From Chitinophagaceae bacterium IBVUCB1 (GTDB lineage: Bacteria; Bacteroidota; Bacteroidia; Chitinophagales; Chitinophagaceae), in the NCBI GenBank assembly GCA_002127285.1, contig NFUW01000001.1:756057-820056 (forward strand): a stretch of 64,000 bases of DNA. The letters are read 5' to 3'. Shown here piece by piece: positions 50,784-60,095 of the stretch. Every line of letters begins with the position of its first letter. Positions within the stretch are counted from its first letter, which is position 1. The notes beneath the pieces are model-generated. The model saw nothing but the letters and a program-made list of their open reading frames with translations, had not been told where the DNA came from and made no database searches. Both the position numbers and the translations under genes were made by a program.

Positions 50784-51659
50784 TTATAAAATATTCAATA
50801 CTTGTTCTTTGGCTTTTTCAAGTTCATCTTTCATGTTGATGACTATCTGCTGTATCTCTGCAAAGTTAGCTTTTGAACCAAGCGTATTGATTTCCCTGCC
50901 AATTTCCTGCATAATGAAACCTAGCACCTTGCCTTTTGAAATACCTTCTTTTTCAACAGTTTCATGAAAATAAATACAGTGCTGTTTGAGCCTTGTTTTT
51001 TCTTCAGATATGTCTATTCTTTCCAGATAGTATATCATTTCCTGCTCAAACCGGTTGGCATCCACATTTTCAGTACCAACCATTTCCTGCAACGATTGTG
51101 TGATGCGTCCACGTATTTTTTCTGTACGCTGCGCCTCTAATGGCAGCACGTCTTGCAGTAGTGCTTCTATATTCTGTATGCGTGTATGCAGGTCTTTATG
51201 CAATGCATTACCCTCATTTTTGCGGTGTGCCATCAGGTGCTTGGCAGCCTCTTCTATTACTCGCTTCAGTTGCAGCCATTCTTCTTCTGCAATCACGTCC
51301 TGGTCTGCGGCTACTACTTCGGGCATACGCATGAGCGTAGCTAATATATTATCTTCGGGTATGTGCAGGTCTTGGGCTATCTGCTGCATACTTTGATAGT
51401 AAAACTTAGCCAAGCCGGTGTTTACAACCATTGGTTTGGTAGCACCCTCTTGCTTGATGGCTATTGTAAGGTCTATCGTACCACGCATCAGCATGCTGTT
51501 GAGCATATTCCTTATATCCAATTCGTAAGACCTGAGTATGGGCGGCAGTTTAGTTACAATATCAAATTGTTTGCCGTTCAGCGATTTCATTTCTACCACC
51601 ACCTGCCTGCCGTTGATTGTTGCTTCTGCACGGCCAAAGCCCGTCATTGAGTATAGCAT
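50784..51659 (-). CDS. yicC: YicC family endoribonuclease
   Basis: A 291-residue protein. The N-terminal signature is 'MLYSMTGFGRAEATINGRQV', typical of YicC with the SMTGFGR motif. The C-terminal DUF1732 part has 'EMIYYLERIDISEEKTRLKQ' and 'GFIMQEIGREINTLGSKAN'. YicC proteins are RNases that cleave structured RNA. The ATG at 51659 is preferred to an in-frame TTG 21 bp upstream, because the family starts with this motif. It precedes gldH with 26 bp between them. Confidence 0.93.
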   Translation of the reverse strand: MLYSMTGFGRAEATINGRQVVVEMKSLNGKQFDIVTKLPPILRSYELDIRNMLNSMLMRGTIDLTIAIKQEGATKPMVVNTGLAKFYYQSMQQIAQDLHIPEDNILATLMRMPEVVAADQDVIAEEEWLQLKRVIEEAAKHLMAHRKNEGNALHKDLHTRIQNIEALLQDVLPLEAQRTEKIRGRITQSLQEMVGTENVDANRFEQEMIYYLERIDISEEKTRLKQHCIYFHETVEKEGISKGKVLGFIMQEIGREINTLGSKANFAEIQQIVINMKDELEKAKEQVLNIL

Positions 51660-51777
51660 ACCCTGTTGTTTGAGAAACAAAGAAAATATAAAAAAGTGAA
51701 AGCTACCCTTTTATAATAAAAAAGGCTAAAATCATCTTAAAAGATGCGCTATGGTTCGGTTGGCAGCGATATTTGGT

Positions 51778-51785
51778 TATTTTTG
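51778..51785 (+). promoter_or_regulatory. -7 box of EnvC-like gene promoter
   Basis: TATTTTTG matches TAnnTTTG, 30 bp before the ATG at 51816. It lies inside a longer open frame starting at 51744, which supports the later start. Confidence 0.5.
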
Positions 51786-51815
51786 TTGCTTAGCACAAAG
51801 GCACTTAGTTTATTA

Positions 51816-53225
51816 ATGCGCACCATCGCTTTACTACTCATTATTATCTTACCTATATACGCAGGGGCGCAACAGCCATCGCGCGATGATTTAGTAAAAC
51901 GCAGGCAAAGCATTTTAGAATCCATTAAGCAAACAGAAGCCCAACTGGAAGCTACTAAGAACGATAAAAATGCCACGATGGGGCAGTTGCGTGCATTGCA
52001 AAACAGGCTGGCAGAAAGGCAACGGCTTATACGCAATATAAATGAAGAGATAGGGCAACTAAACAATAGCATACAAACATCTACCAACGAGGTTGCACAA
52101 CTGAAACAAAACCTTGAGGTGTTGAAAATGCGTTATGCTCAATCTGTACGATATGCATACCGCAGCCGCAGTTCTTACGACATGCTGGCATTCCTGTTTT
52201 CTTCTCAAGATTTCAACGAGGCACTGCGCAGGGTTAAGTACCTGAAAAAATACCGTGAGTACCGCAAGCAGCAGGCAGATAAGATACGTGTAACACAAGG
52301 CATCATTGTGAAAAAGATAGATGTGCTGAATGCGGAAAAGTCTGAAAAAGATATGCTGTTGAGTACTGAAGAAAAACAAAAGCAGGAAATACAGAAAGAA
52401 ACAAACGAAACCAACGCAGTAGTAAAAGAACTGAAAGGGCGTGAAAAACAACTAATGGCACAAATTGACAAAGACAAACGTGCTACAAAGCAATTGAATA
52501 AAGCCATTGAAGATATGATTCGCCGCGAGATGGAAATAGCTCGCAAAAAAGCGGAAGAAGAAGCGCGAAAACGAGCAGAGGAAGAACGCAGAAGACAGGA
52601 AGAGGCTAAGAAAGCTAACATGTTGGCTGCTGCAGGCGGCAATCCTGCAAATAAACCAACAACGCAAAGCAATGTACCAGCTTCACAAACAAACAAACCT
52701 GCAATTAACAATAATACTAACCAAACTCGAACAAGTACTACTCCACAGCCTGCTGTAGCAAAAGTAGTAGTCCCTAAAAACTACGACTACTCATTGACGC
52801 CTGAAGCGAATGCATTGTCAAACAGTTTTGAAACGAACAGAGGTAGGTTGCCTTGGCCAGTTGAAAAGGGTTTCATTTCTCAAGGTTTCGGTAAATACAA
52901 GCATGCTATAGCCCAAAAAGTAGAAATGGAAAATCTTGGAATTGATATAAGTACTGCACATGGCGCAACAGCTAGAGCCGTATTTGAAGGTACTGTAAGA
53001 GTTTTTTCAATTGATGGCAAAGAATGGAACGTAATGGTTAATCATGGTGCATACTATACGCTTTACATGCACTTGTCTAAAACTTTTGTTCAAAATGGAC
53101 AGAAAGTACAAACGAAACAGTCTATTGGCACTGTAAAGATGAATGACGAAGGAGAAAGTATATTAAACTTTCAAGTTTGGAAAAACACAACTAAACTAAA
53201 CCCCGAAGTATGGATAGCCCGTTGA
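51816..53225 (+). CDS. EnvC-like murein hydrolase activator, degenerate LytM
   Basis: A 469-residue protein with signal peptide 'MRTIALLLIIILPIYAGAQQ'. Residues about 25-270 form a long coiled coil ('RQSILESIKQTEAQLEATKN', later a run rich in Glu, Lys and Arg), then a Thr/Gln/Asn-rich linker and a C-terminal M23/LytM domain. The metal-binding residues are altered: the first HxxxD reads 'ENLGIDIST' (Asn for His) and the HxH motif reads 'ILNFQVW', while 'YMHLSK' is kept. This matches EnvC, which has no activity of its own but turns on amidases at the septum. No amidase gene is adjacent. Confidence 0.88.
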   Translation: MRTIALLLIIILPIYAGAQQPSRDDLVKRRQSILESIKQTEAQLEATKNDKNATMGQLRALQNRLAERQRLIRNINEEIGQLNNSIQTSTNEVAQLKQNLEVLKMRYAQSVRYAYRSRSSYDMLAFLFSSQDFNEALRRVKYLKKYREYRKQQADKIRVTQGIIVKKIDVLNAEKSEKDMLLSTEEKQKQEIQKETNETNAVVKELKGREKQLMAQIDKDKRATKQLNKAIEDMIRREMEIARKKAEEEARKRAEEERRRQEEAKKANMLAAAGGNPANKPTTQSNVPASQTNKPAINNNTNQTRTSTTPQPAVAKVVVPKNYDYSLTPEANALSNSFETNRGRLPWPVEKGFISQGFGKYKHAIAQKVEMENLGIDISTAHGATARAVFEGTVRVFSIDGKEWNVMVNHGAYYTLYMHLSKTFVQNGQKVQTKQSIGTVKMNDEGESILNFQVWKNTTKLNPEVWIAR

Positions 53226-53319
53226 TAGCCAATAGGGTAGCTAAGTTGTAACGTACATTTCACATCAAAATAATACTAATAAAATATAGTAAATAGTACC
53301 TATTGCGGTATTTCTTTAC

Positions 53320-53327
53320 TATTTTTG
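53320..53327 (+). promoter_or_regulatory. -7 box upstream of polysaccharide dehydratase gene
   Basis: TATTTTTG matches TAnnTTTG, 64 bp before the ATG at 53392. A TTG 14 bp upstream is too close for the usual spacing. Confidence 0.4.
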
Positions 53328-53391
53328 CCCACACCCTTAATTGCTGATTATCAATAATATTGAGCGATAATCCATGAAAAATAATTAAACT

Positions 53392-55308
53392 ATGCACTAC
53401 AGGATACGCATCTTACCACGCTGGCTGATATTTATATTAGACCTGATATGCGTACAGCTATGTTTGTTCTTCTCATTCCTGTTGCGTTTCAACTTCAATC
53501 TGGAAGATGTAGCACGCTACGATATGTCTATGATATTGGGGTTGTCTTTAGGACTCAATACTGTACTTTTCTATCTGCTGAAAAGCTATGCGGGCATTAT
53601 CCGGTACACCAATATCGAAGATACGTTCAGGCTATTGGTAGTCAACTCGATTGCTTCCGTATTTTATTTCTCAATCAACTTCATCGTTACACAATCTGCG
53701 GCGGGCATTTATCTGTTTCCTATATCAGTAGTTGTAATCAATTTCTTTATTACCAATTTTTCGCTCATAACTTACAGGTTGCTCGTCAGGTATATTTTCA
53801 AGTATTACCAACAACACAATGTTGACCGTAACAAAGTAAAAGCCGCTGTATATGATGCGAGTGAAAACGGTCAGCAGACTAAAAAAGTAATCAACGACTT
53901 CCCCAGCAGCAACCTGCAGGTAGTAGCTTTCATGGATGATGTACTTGGCAAAACAGGTAAGCTGATGGAAGGCATACCTATTTATCATACAGATGATACA
54001 AGCTTTGAGAAACTAAAAAGCGAGAATGTTGAGTTGCTGATAATTGCCAATAGAAGTGTTGCTAAAGACAAACTGAACTACTTGGTAGATAAGTGCCTGC
54101 AACATGGTATAAAAGTGCAGCAAGTACCACCCGTACAGCAATGGCTGGATGGCAAGTTAGATACCGACACCCTAAAGGACATTAATATTGAAGACCTGCT
54201 GGAGCGTGAGGTGATTCGTATTGACAACGAAAAAATACATTTTGAGCTAAAGGGTAAGAAGATATTGGTAACGGGTGCTGCCGGCTCTATCGGTAGCGAG
54301 TTGGTAAGGCAGCTACTGAAGTACAAGCCATCGCTGATAGTGATGTGCGACAATGCTGAAACGCCCATGCACAACATGATATTGGAGCTTCGCGAAAATA
54401 ATCATGGCGTAAATACCAAACCTTACATAGGTGATATATGCGATAGGGTAAGGATGGAGCATTTGTTTGAAATCTATAACCCCGAAGTAGTTTTCCATGC
54501 GGCAGCTTACAAGCACGTACCGTTGATGGAAGACAACCCTTCTGTTGCCGTACTGAATAACGTAGTAGGTACTAAATTGCTGGCAGAATTATCCGTAGCT
54601 AATGGCGTTGAGAAATTTGTAATGGTATCTACAGACAAGGCGGTGAACCCAACCAACATCATGGGTGCTTCCAAACGCATTGCAGAGATATTTACACAAA
54701 GCTATTACAAATACCTGCTAAGTAATAACATAGCATTGCCACATGATGGTAAGCTGACAAAATTTGTAACTACCCGCTTTGGAAATGTATTGGGTTCTAA
54801 TGGTTCGGTAATACCCATCTTCAAACAACAGCTTGAAAAAGGTGGCCCTATAACCGTTACTCACCCAGAAATAACGAGGTATTTTATGACGATACCCGAA
54901 GCCTGCCAGTTAGTGATAGAAGCAGGTGTAATGGGACAGGGCAGCGAGATATTTGTGTTTGATATGGGGCAACCTGTAAAGATTGTAGACCTTGCGAAGA
55001 AAATAATACGCCTTGCAGGCAAAGAACCTGATGTAGATATTAAGATAGTATATACCGGACTAAGGCCCGGCGAAAAATTGTATGAAGAGTTGCTGAACAA
55101 TAGCGAAAACGTAGTACCTACTTATCATGATAAAATAATGATAGCGAAGGTGCCCGAATATGACTATGCCATCATCAAGGATAAAGTTGATAAACTGATA
55201 GCGAGTGCGCAAAGGCACTATACACTTGAAACAGTAGGTATTATGAAAGAATTAGTACCGGAGTTTGTAAGCAACAACCTTACCTACGAGTCTGTAAAAG
55301 CAAAGTAG
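53392..55308 (+). CDS. Nucleotide-sugar 4,6-dehydratase (WbpM/PglF/CapD-like)
   Basis: A 638-residue membrane enzyme. Four N-terminal helices (about 12-32, 45-65, 80-100, 110-130) precede a CoA-binding-like Rossmann domain (about 145-240). The SDR domain starts with 'KILVTGAAGSIGSELVRQLL' (about 290-310). The active site has 'FVMVSTDKAVNPTNIMGASK', where Met takes the place of the usual Tyr in YxxxK, as in WbpM and FlaA1. It should convert UDP-GlcNAc to a 4-keto-6-deoxy sugar for surface glycans. The gene faces the downstream operon with the PglC- and PglE-like enzymes, its probable pathway partners. Confidence 0.92.
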   Translation: MHYRIRILPRWLIFILDLICVQLCLFFSFLLRFNFNLEDVARYDMSMILGLSLGLNTVLFYLLKSYAGIIRYTNIEDTFRLLVVNSIASVFYFSINFIVTQSAAGIYLFPISVVVINFFITNFSLITYRLLVRYIFKYYQQHNVDRNKVKAAVYDASENGQQTKKVINDFPSSNLQVVAFMDDVLGKTGKLMEGIPIYHTDDTSFEKLKSENVELLIIANRSVAKDKLNYLVDKCLQHGIKVQQVPPVQQWLDGKLDTDTLKDINIEDLLEREVIRIDNEKIHFELKGKKILVTGAAGSIGSELVRQLLKYKPSLIVMCDNAETPMHNMILELRENNHGVNTKPYIGDICDRVRMEHLFEIYNPEVVFHAAAYKHVPLMEDNPSVAVLNNVVGTKLLAELSVANGVEKFVMVSTDKAVNPTNIMGASKRIAEIFTQSYYKYLLSNNIALPHDGKLTKFVTTRFGNVLGSNGSVIPIFKQQLEKGGPITVTHPEITRYFMTIPEACQLVIEAGVMGQGSEIFVFDMGQPVKIVDLAKKIIRLAGKEPDVDIKIVYTGLRPGEKLYEELLNNSENVVPTYHDKIMIAKVPEYDYAIIKDKVDKLIASAQRHYTLETVGIMKELVPEFVSNNLTYESVKAK

Positions 55309-55311
55309 CTA

Positions 55312-55899
55312 TTACTTACATACTGCTTTTATTGTCAGCAGTATAATCCTGAAATAATTATAGACACTCGGATTATTTATGTACACCATATTCAGCCTTA
55401 TTTTATCGGGCATTATGTGATTTATATAGTATTCTTCCGGATTATCTTGTTGTTCCAGCAAACTGTTTTCATTGTAATAAGTGATGGATGCCACGTCAGT
55501 AATACCCGGACGTACATTCAATACTGCTTGTTGTTCTGCATTATACAGGTCGGTATATTTTTTCACTTCGGGGCGCGGGCCTACCATACTCATCTGCCCC
55601 ATCAGCACATTAATTAGCTGTGGCAACTCATCCAATTTGTATTTGCGCATAAATGCACCCGAATTGGTAATACGGGTATCTGCATCGCTAAACGTCAGCA
55701 GGCTTTCTTTGTCTGCATCTGTACGCATAGAGCGAAACTTATAAAGAAAAAACTCTTTTCCAAATCTGCCTATACGTTTTTGTTTATAGAAAACGTACCC
55801 CTTCGTATCGAGCTTGATGCGAATGGCAAGCAGAATAAAAACAGGACAGAAAATAACAAGGCAGGCTAAGGCAATAAGTATATCTAAAATACGGGTCAT
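55312..55899 (-). CDS. Initiating sugar-phosphate transferase (PglC/WcaJ-type)
   Basis: A 195-residue monotopic phosphoglycosyl transferase. One N-terminal hydrophobic segment (about 5-27) is followed by '[20 protein letters not shown]' with the characteristic 'YKFRSM', '[20 protein letters not shown]' with the catalytic DE, and '[15 protein letters not shown]'. It should link a sugar phosphate to undecaprenyl phosphate, the first step of lipid-linked repeat-unit assembly. It is last in the operon and overlaps the aminotransferase gene by 4 bp, the common PglC-PglE coupling. Confidence 0.92.
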   Translation of the reverse strand: MTRILDILIALACLVIFCPVFILLAIRIKLDTKGYVFYKQKRIGRFGKEFFLYKFRSMRTDADKESLLTFSDADTRITNSGAFMRKYKLDELPQLINVLMGQMSMVGPRPEVKKYTDLYNAEQQAVLNVRPGITDVASITYYNENSLLEQQDNPEEYYINHIMPDKIRLNMVYINNPSVYNYFRIILLTIKAVCK

Positions 55900-57137
55900 T
55901 TCACTACGGCATTAAATGCCTTTTCTATTTGTTCTTCTATAAAAGTACATTGTTCATCGGTTAATTGAGAGTATATGGGTAGCGAAATTTCATTGTGATA
56001 ATTGCTGTATGCTTGAGGATAAAGGTCAATATTATAACCCAGATTTTTGAAAAGTGTTAGCATGGGCAAAGGCACAAAATGTACATTAACTGCCGCGCCT
56101 GCATCTGCTACTAATTGTATTATTTTATCGCGTTGTGCTTCGCTAATAGCTTTTATACGCAACAGATAGAGGTGATACGAAGATTCTCTTTCTGCATCAA
56201 TTGCAGGCGGTAGTATTGCCCAGCTTTTATTACCGAAAAACTTGCTGTAATGATTGAAAATCCGCTTTCTTTCGGGCAGCAGTTTCGCTTTGTATTTACG
56301 CATCTGCGCAAGCCCTATCGCAGCACAAACATCCGTAAGGTTAATTTTCAATCCATCGCTTACGATATCGTATCGCCAATTGCCTTTTTGTGTTTTGGTA
56401 AGTGCATCTGCAGTTTGCCCGTTCATGGCATTCAGCCGCATCCATTTATATATTGTATCGTTATCAAAAGGCTTAGGTAAATTCAATGCAATAACACCAC
56501 CCTCTGCCGTTGTAATATTTTTTACCGCATGCAAAGAAAAGACCGTAATATCTGCCGCTAATGAAGCGGGTTTGTTTTTATATACCGCACCAAAAGAATG
56601 TGCGGCATCTGCCATTAACAATGGTTTACCCAATTGTTGCTGTACTTGGTTATCAGCTATAAATTGATGCGACTCTTCCTGCAATACTTTTTTTATTGTA
56701 TCATAATTACAAGGCCAGCCAGCAATATCAACCGTTATAACAGCTTTAGTAGCGGGTGTTATTGCTGTTTTTAGCGCCTCGGGATTAATGGTAAAATCAT
56801 CCTGCACGTCAACCATTACAGGTGTTGCATCTGCATGTATTACTGCCAACGCCGTGGCTGCATAAGTATAAGCAGGTATTATTACTTCATCACCTTTTTT
56901 TACACCAAGCCACTTCAATACCAACATGGCACCTGATGTCCATGAGTTAACACATAAAGCATGTTGTACGCCTGCTATCTCTGCTGCAAGTTTTTCCAAT
57001 GCTTTTACTTTAGGGCCTGTAGTTATCCACCCCGACTGGAGTGTATCTAACACTTCGTCCAGCACATCCTTATCTATGTATGGGGGTGAAAAAGGGATAT
57101 TCACATTAGTTGTTTTTGCAATCGTAAATTCTCTCAA
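55896..57137 (-). CDS. DegT/DnrJ/EryC1/StrS sugar aminotransferase
   Basis: A 413-residue PLP aminotransferase of the sugar branch. 'IPFSPPYIDKDVLDEVLDTL' and 'GWITTGPKVKALEKLAAEIA' form the N-terminal signature. The Lys that binds PLP is in 'SLHAVKNITTAEGGVIALN'. It should place an amino group on the 4-keto (or 3-keto) sugar made by the dehydratase or oxidoreductase of this locus. Its start overlaps the end of the Gfo/Idh gene by 32 bp. No PglD-like acetyltransferase is seen in the window, so the amino group may stay free or be acetylated elsewhere. Confidence 0.92.
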   Translation of the reverse strand: MREFTIAKTTNVNIPFSPPYIDKDVLDEVLDTLQSGWITTGPKVKALEKLAAEIAGVQHALCVNSWTSGAMLVLKWLGVKKGDEVIIPAYTYAATALAVIHADATPVMVDVQDDFTINPEALKTAITPATKAVITVDIAGWPCNYDTIKKVLQEESHQFIADNQVQQQLGKPLLMADAAHSFGAVYKNKPASLAADITVFSLHAVKNITTAEGGVIALNLPKPFDNDTIYKWMRLNAMNGQTADALTKTQKGNWRYDIVSDGLKINLTDVCAAIGLAQMRKYKAKLLPERKRIFNHYSKFFGNKSWAILPPAIDAERESSYHLYLLRIKAISEAQRDKIIQLVADAGAAVNVHFVPLPMLTLFKNLGYNIDLYPQAYSNYHNEISLPIYSQLTDEQCTFIEEQIEKAFNAVVK

Positions 57138-58116
57138 TAATATCTACCACTTTCAATCCTTCCAACGCATTAGTAGTAATGGATGCTCTTCCATTCAACA
57201 CATCTACAACGTTTTGTATTACATAATGATGATTGGCGGCACTACCCTTATACTGACCGTAGTCATTAGGCGGATTAGTTGGTTTCAATTCGGGCATGGT
57301 GTAGTCTTTTATGTGGCAGTATTCAACTTTATCCATATACTGTCCGCCAATTTTCAGGCTACCATGCTCGCCTATTACAGTCATACTGCTTTCAAGGTTT
57401 TTATCCCAAACGGCGGTAGAGAAATTGACACAACCCATACCACCTTTCACAAACCTGAAATTCACTACTCCTGAATCTTCAAACGCTGTAAGGTGCGTAT
57501 GATTATAACTTGCAAAGCTTGCTTTAATATCTGTGATATCGCCAAACACCCAGTAAAGCAAATCTATGAAATGGCTGAATTGTGTAAATAATGTTCCACC
57601 ATCTAATTCCTTTGTGCCATGCCAAGAGCCTGCTTTATAATATCTTTCGTCCCTGTTCCAATAGCAGTTTACTTGTACCATATATACATCACCCAATATA
57701 CGGTTTACAACTATTTGCTTCAACCATTCAGACGGTGGCGAATACCTGTTTTGCATTACGCAAAACAAATGCTTCGCCTGTGTAAGGGCAGTATGAATAA
57801 CTTCTTCACATTCTTTTTTGTGAAGCCCCATTGGTTTTTCTACTACTACATGGTAGCCGGTATTAATTGCCTTTAAAGCTTGCTGAGCATGCAGCCCGTT
57901 TGGTGTGGCAATGGTTACAACGTCTATTCCAATTGCGGATTGCAGCAAAGTATCAATCGTTTCAAAATATTGCACCCCTTGCGGTAAGCCCGCTTTAACG
58001 TCTGTATTTACATCGCATACGGCAACCAATTCGCACTCACTATGCTGTTGTATCATAGCTGCATGACGCTTGCCAATGTGGCCATACCCGACTACTGCAA
58101 ACCTTATATTCTTCAT
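57106..58116 (-). CDS. Gfo/Idh/MocA family sugar-nucleotide oxidoreductase
   Basis: A 336-residue NAD-dependent oxidoreductase. The Rossmann start is 'RFAVVGYGHIGKRHAAMIQQ' (about 5-24), with 'VVTIATPNGLHAQQALKAI' and 'HVVVEKPMGLHKKECEEVI' (the EKP motif) following. 'VMQNRYSPPSEWL' resembles the WlbA/WbpB group, which oxidises the C3 of UDP-GlcNAcA. With the aminotransferase it could make a 3-amino sugar. It overlaps that gene by 32 bp and is 52 bp downstream of the methyltransferase gene. Confidence 0.9.
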   Translation of the reverse strand: MKNIRFAVVGYGHIGKRHAAMIQQHSECELVAVCDVNTDVKAGLPQGVQYFETIDTLLQSAIGIDVVTIATPNGLHAQQALKAINTGYHVVVEKPMGLHKKECEEVIHTALTQAKHLFCVMQNRYSPPSEWLKQIVVNRILGDVYMVQVNCYWNRDERYYKAGSWHGTKELDGGTLFTQFSHFIDLLYWVFGDITDIKASFASYNHTHLTAFEDSGVVNFRFVKGGMGCVNFSTAVWDKNLESSMTVIGEHGSLKIGGQYMDKVEYCHIKDYTMPELKPTNPPNDYGQYKGSAANHHYVIQNVVDVLNGRASITTNALEGLKVVDIIERIYDCKNN

Positions 58117-58168
58117 AGGAATTAAGGTAACAATATCAGAAAATTATTTCACTTATGCTAAACTGCTT

Positions 58169-58870
58169 CTACTTGCGGGCTGCAATAACAGAAATGTAAG
58201 AAGAAGATACGGGTAAAAGCCGCTTCAGGATTGTGTTTAATATAAAGACGGCTTTGTTAATTATCGGTACTGAAAAACGGGTAGGAATAATACCGAAAGT
58301 ATATATATCTGTTTGGTGAAAAATTGAAAACAATGTTTTTATCTCATCTATAGAAAGATAATGCCAAGTTTGATTTTTACCTTTTGCGTTCCGTATGGCT
58401 TGTACCAAATTGCTTCCTTGCAAATTATCGGCTGTTAATAATACACCCCCTGATTTTAAAGAGCTGTATATATTTTGTATTGCTATGTTGCGTACTACAT
58501 CTGTTCGGGTTGCAGCATTCCCATAGTCCGACTTTAAACCACCTAGTACCGATTTCATAATGATAATATCGTATGCTGATGTTGCAGGCGCGTCGTTTAC
58601 TATATCAATCGCTTCGTATGTTATATTATCTGCTACACCATATTTCCGGTGTATTTTTTTTGCATGCTCAGTTATGCCAACTCTATCTGTGCAGGTTACT
58701 TGAAAGCCCTGCATAGCCAGCCATAGTGAGAGGCCGCCATTACGCTCGCCAATTGCTAATACCTTGCTCGATTTAGAGAATGTATCAACAACAGGCTGCC
58801 ATACACGTAGGGCATAAGACCAGTTCAATACATCCCACTCTATAACATCTTTTTGTAATTGATTTTTCAC
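58169..58870 (-). CDS. SAM-dependent methyltransferase
   Basis: A 233-residue class I methyltransferase. Motif I appears as 'KVLAIGERNGGLSLWLAMQG' (about 36-55), a somewhat unusual GxRxGG form, followed by 'VTCTDRVGITEHAKKIH'. 'AYDIIIMKSVLGGLKSDYGN' and 'SLKSGGVLLTADNLQGSNLV' are the later strands. It may methylate a sugar of the glycan or a related acceptor. The start shares one base with the stop of the glycosyltransferase gene upstream. Confidence 0.82.
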   Translation of the reverse strand: MKNQLQKDVIEWDVLNWSYALRVWQPVVDTFSKSSKVLAIGERNGGLSLWLAMQGFQVTCTDRVGITEHAKKIHRKYGVADNITYEAIDIVNDAPATSAYDIIIMKSVLGGLKSDYGNAATRTDVVRNIAIQNIYSSLKSGGVLLTADNLQGSNLVQAIRNAKGKNQTWHYLSIDEIKTLFSIFHQTDIYTFGIIPTRFSVPIINKAVFILNTILKRLLPVSSSYISVIAARK

Positions 58871-60093
58871 TACAAGTATTGCAGCTTCTTATAGAATACT
58901 TCAGCAATTTTTTGCCTGTCAAATTTTTCGTTAACGTATTGCTTACCGTTTTTTCCAAAAGCTGCATATAATTGCTTATCGCAATATAGCTTCAAAATAC
59001 TATCAGCTAACTCTTGTTCATTTTCTGGTGTAAAGAACAACCCGCACTTACCTTCATCTATAAATAGTTCCTTAGCTTCTCCGTCAACGCCTAATAATAT
59101 GGGCTTACCGAAAGCGAGGTTTTCAAATATTTTAGATGGTATCGCCCCTTTGAACAAGGGTATATTTTTTAGTGGTACTACGGCTGCATCAATTGCATGA
59201 ATAATATTTGGCATTTCATGCTGTGGTTGATTGGGGAAAAAAGCAACATTCGTTATATCGGATTCCTGCTTAACCTTGTGCAGATACTCTTTTTGTGGGC
59301 CGTCGCCTATTAATACAAACTTTAGACTACTTTCGTTTTTTAGTATTGCAGCAGCTTTTAGTATTACTTCTAATGCTTGTGCATGGCCTAATATACCTGC
59401 ATACATTACAATAAAATCGGCAGTACTATAACCGTTAGCAATTCGCCAATCATAGCTTACATTGGTTGTGTTATGTTTATCTGTGTCTATTCCGTTGGGC
59501 AGCCAATGAGTATTTACTTTAGGAAATCTTGTGTTGATACTTTTTACAATTCCTTGTGTTTGTCCGCTTACAAGTACAGCTCTTTTGTATATCAATGCTT
59601 CGAGCCAGTATGCTGCTTTTAAAAATATTTTATTAGATACCAATCCTAATTTCTCTGCACTTTCAGGCCAAAGGTCTGATACATTAAAAACTATTTTTGA
59701 ACCTCGAAATAGTTTTAATGCCAATGCGGTAATACCCAAGAAAAGTGGTGGCGATTCACAGATAACAATATCATGCTTTTTCACTTTAAATAACCCTACC
59801 CACATAGCACTGAAAACAAACGAAAAATAATTGAGCAATCGTAGTAATATGCTGTTGCTCTTTCTTACAAATATCCAACTACGATGGACGGGAATACGAT
59901 CAATTTCTTCTTTTATATACCACTTGCCTTCATAGCCCTTCTTTATTTGCATAGCAGGATAATTGGGCATGGCAGTAATTACAGAAACATACATACCTAA
60001 AGCTTGCAAATGCCTTGCAAGACTACTTAGCCTGTTTTGAGGGGCACCTGTTTCGGGTGGATAATACTGTGTAAGAATTAATACACTAATCAC
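58870..60093 (-). CDS. Glycosyltransferase family 4 (WbuB-like)
   Basis: A 407-residue GT-B enzyme. 'VLILTQYYPPETGAPQNRLS' at the start is typical of WbuB/WcaI-like GT4. The donor site has 'FIVMYAGILGHAQALEVILK' and 'KFVLIGDGPQKEYLHKV', and the E-x7-E motif lies in 'PSKIFENLAFGKPILLGVDG'. It should add a sugar to the lipid-linked repeat unit on the cytoplasmic side. It lies 2 bp from the wecB-like gene and overlaps the methyltransferase by 1 bp. Confidence 0.9.
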   Translation of the reverse strand: MISVLILTQYYPPETGAPQNRLSSLARHLQALGMYVSVITAMPNYPAMQIKKGYEGKWYIKEEIDRIPVHRSWIFVRKSNSILLRLLNYFSFVFSAMWVGLFKVKKHDIVICESPPLFLGITALALKLFRGSKIVFNVSDLWPESAEKLGLVSNKIFLKAAYWLEALIYKRAVLVSGQTQGIVKSINTRFPKVNTHWLPNGIDTDKHNTTNVSYDWRIANGYSTADFIVMYAGILGHAQALEVILKAAAILKNESSLKFVLIGDGPQKEYLHKVKQESDITNVAFFPNQPQHEMPNIIHAIDAAVVPLKNIPLFKGAIPSKIFENLAFGKPILLGVDGEAKELFIDEGKCGLFFTPENEQELADSILKLYCDKQLYAAFGKNGKQYVNEKFDRQKIAEVFYKKLQYL

Positions 60094-60095
60094 TA

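Noticed and set aside
51744-51815. 24-codon N-terminal extension of the EnvC-like protein
   Set aside because: It contains the predicted -7 box, and the later ATG starts directly with a signal peptide.
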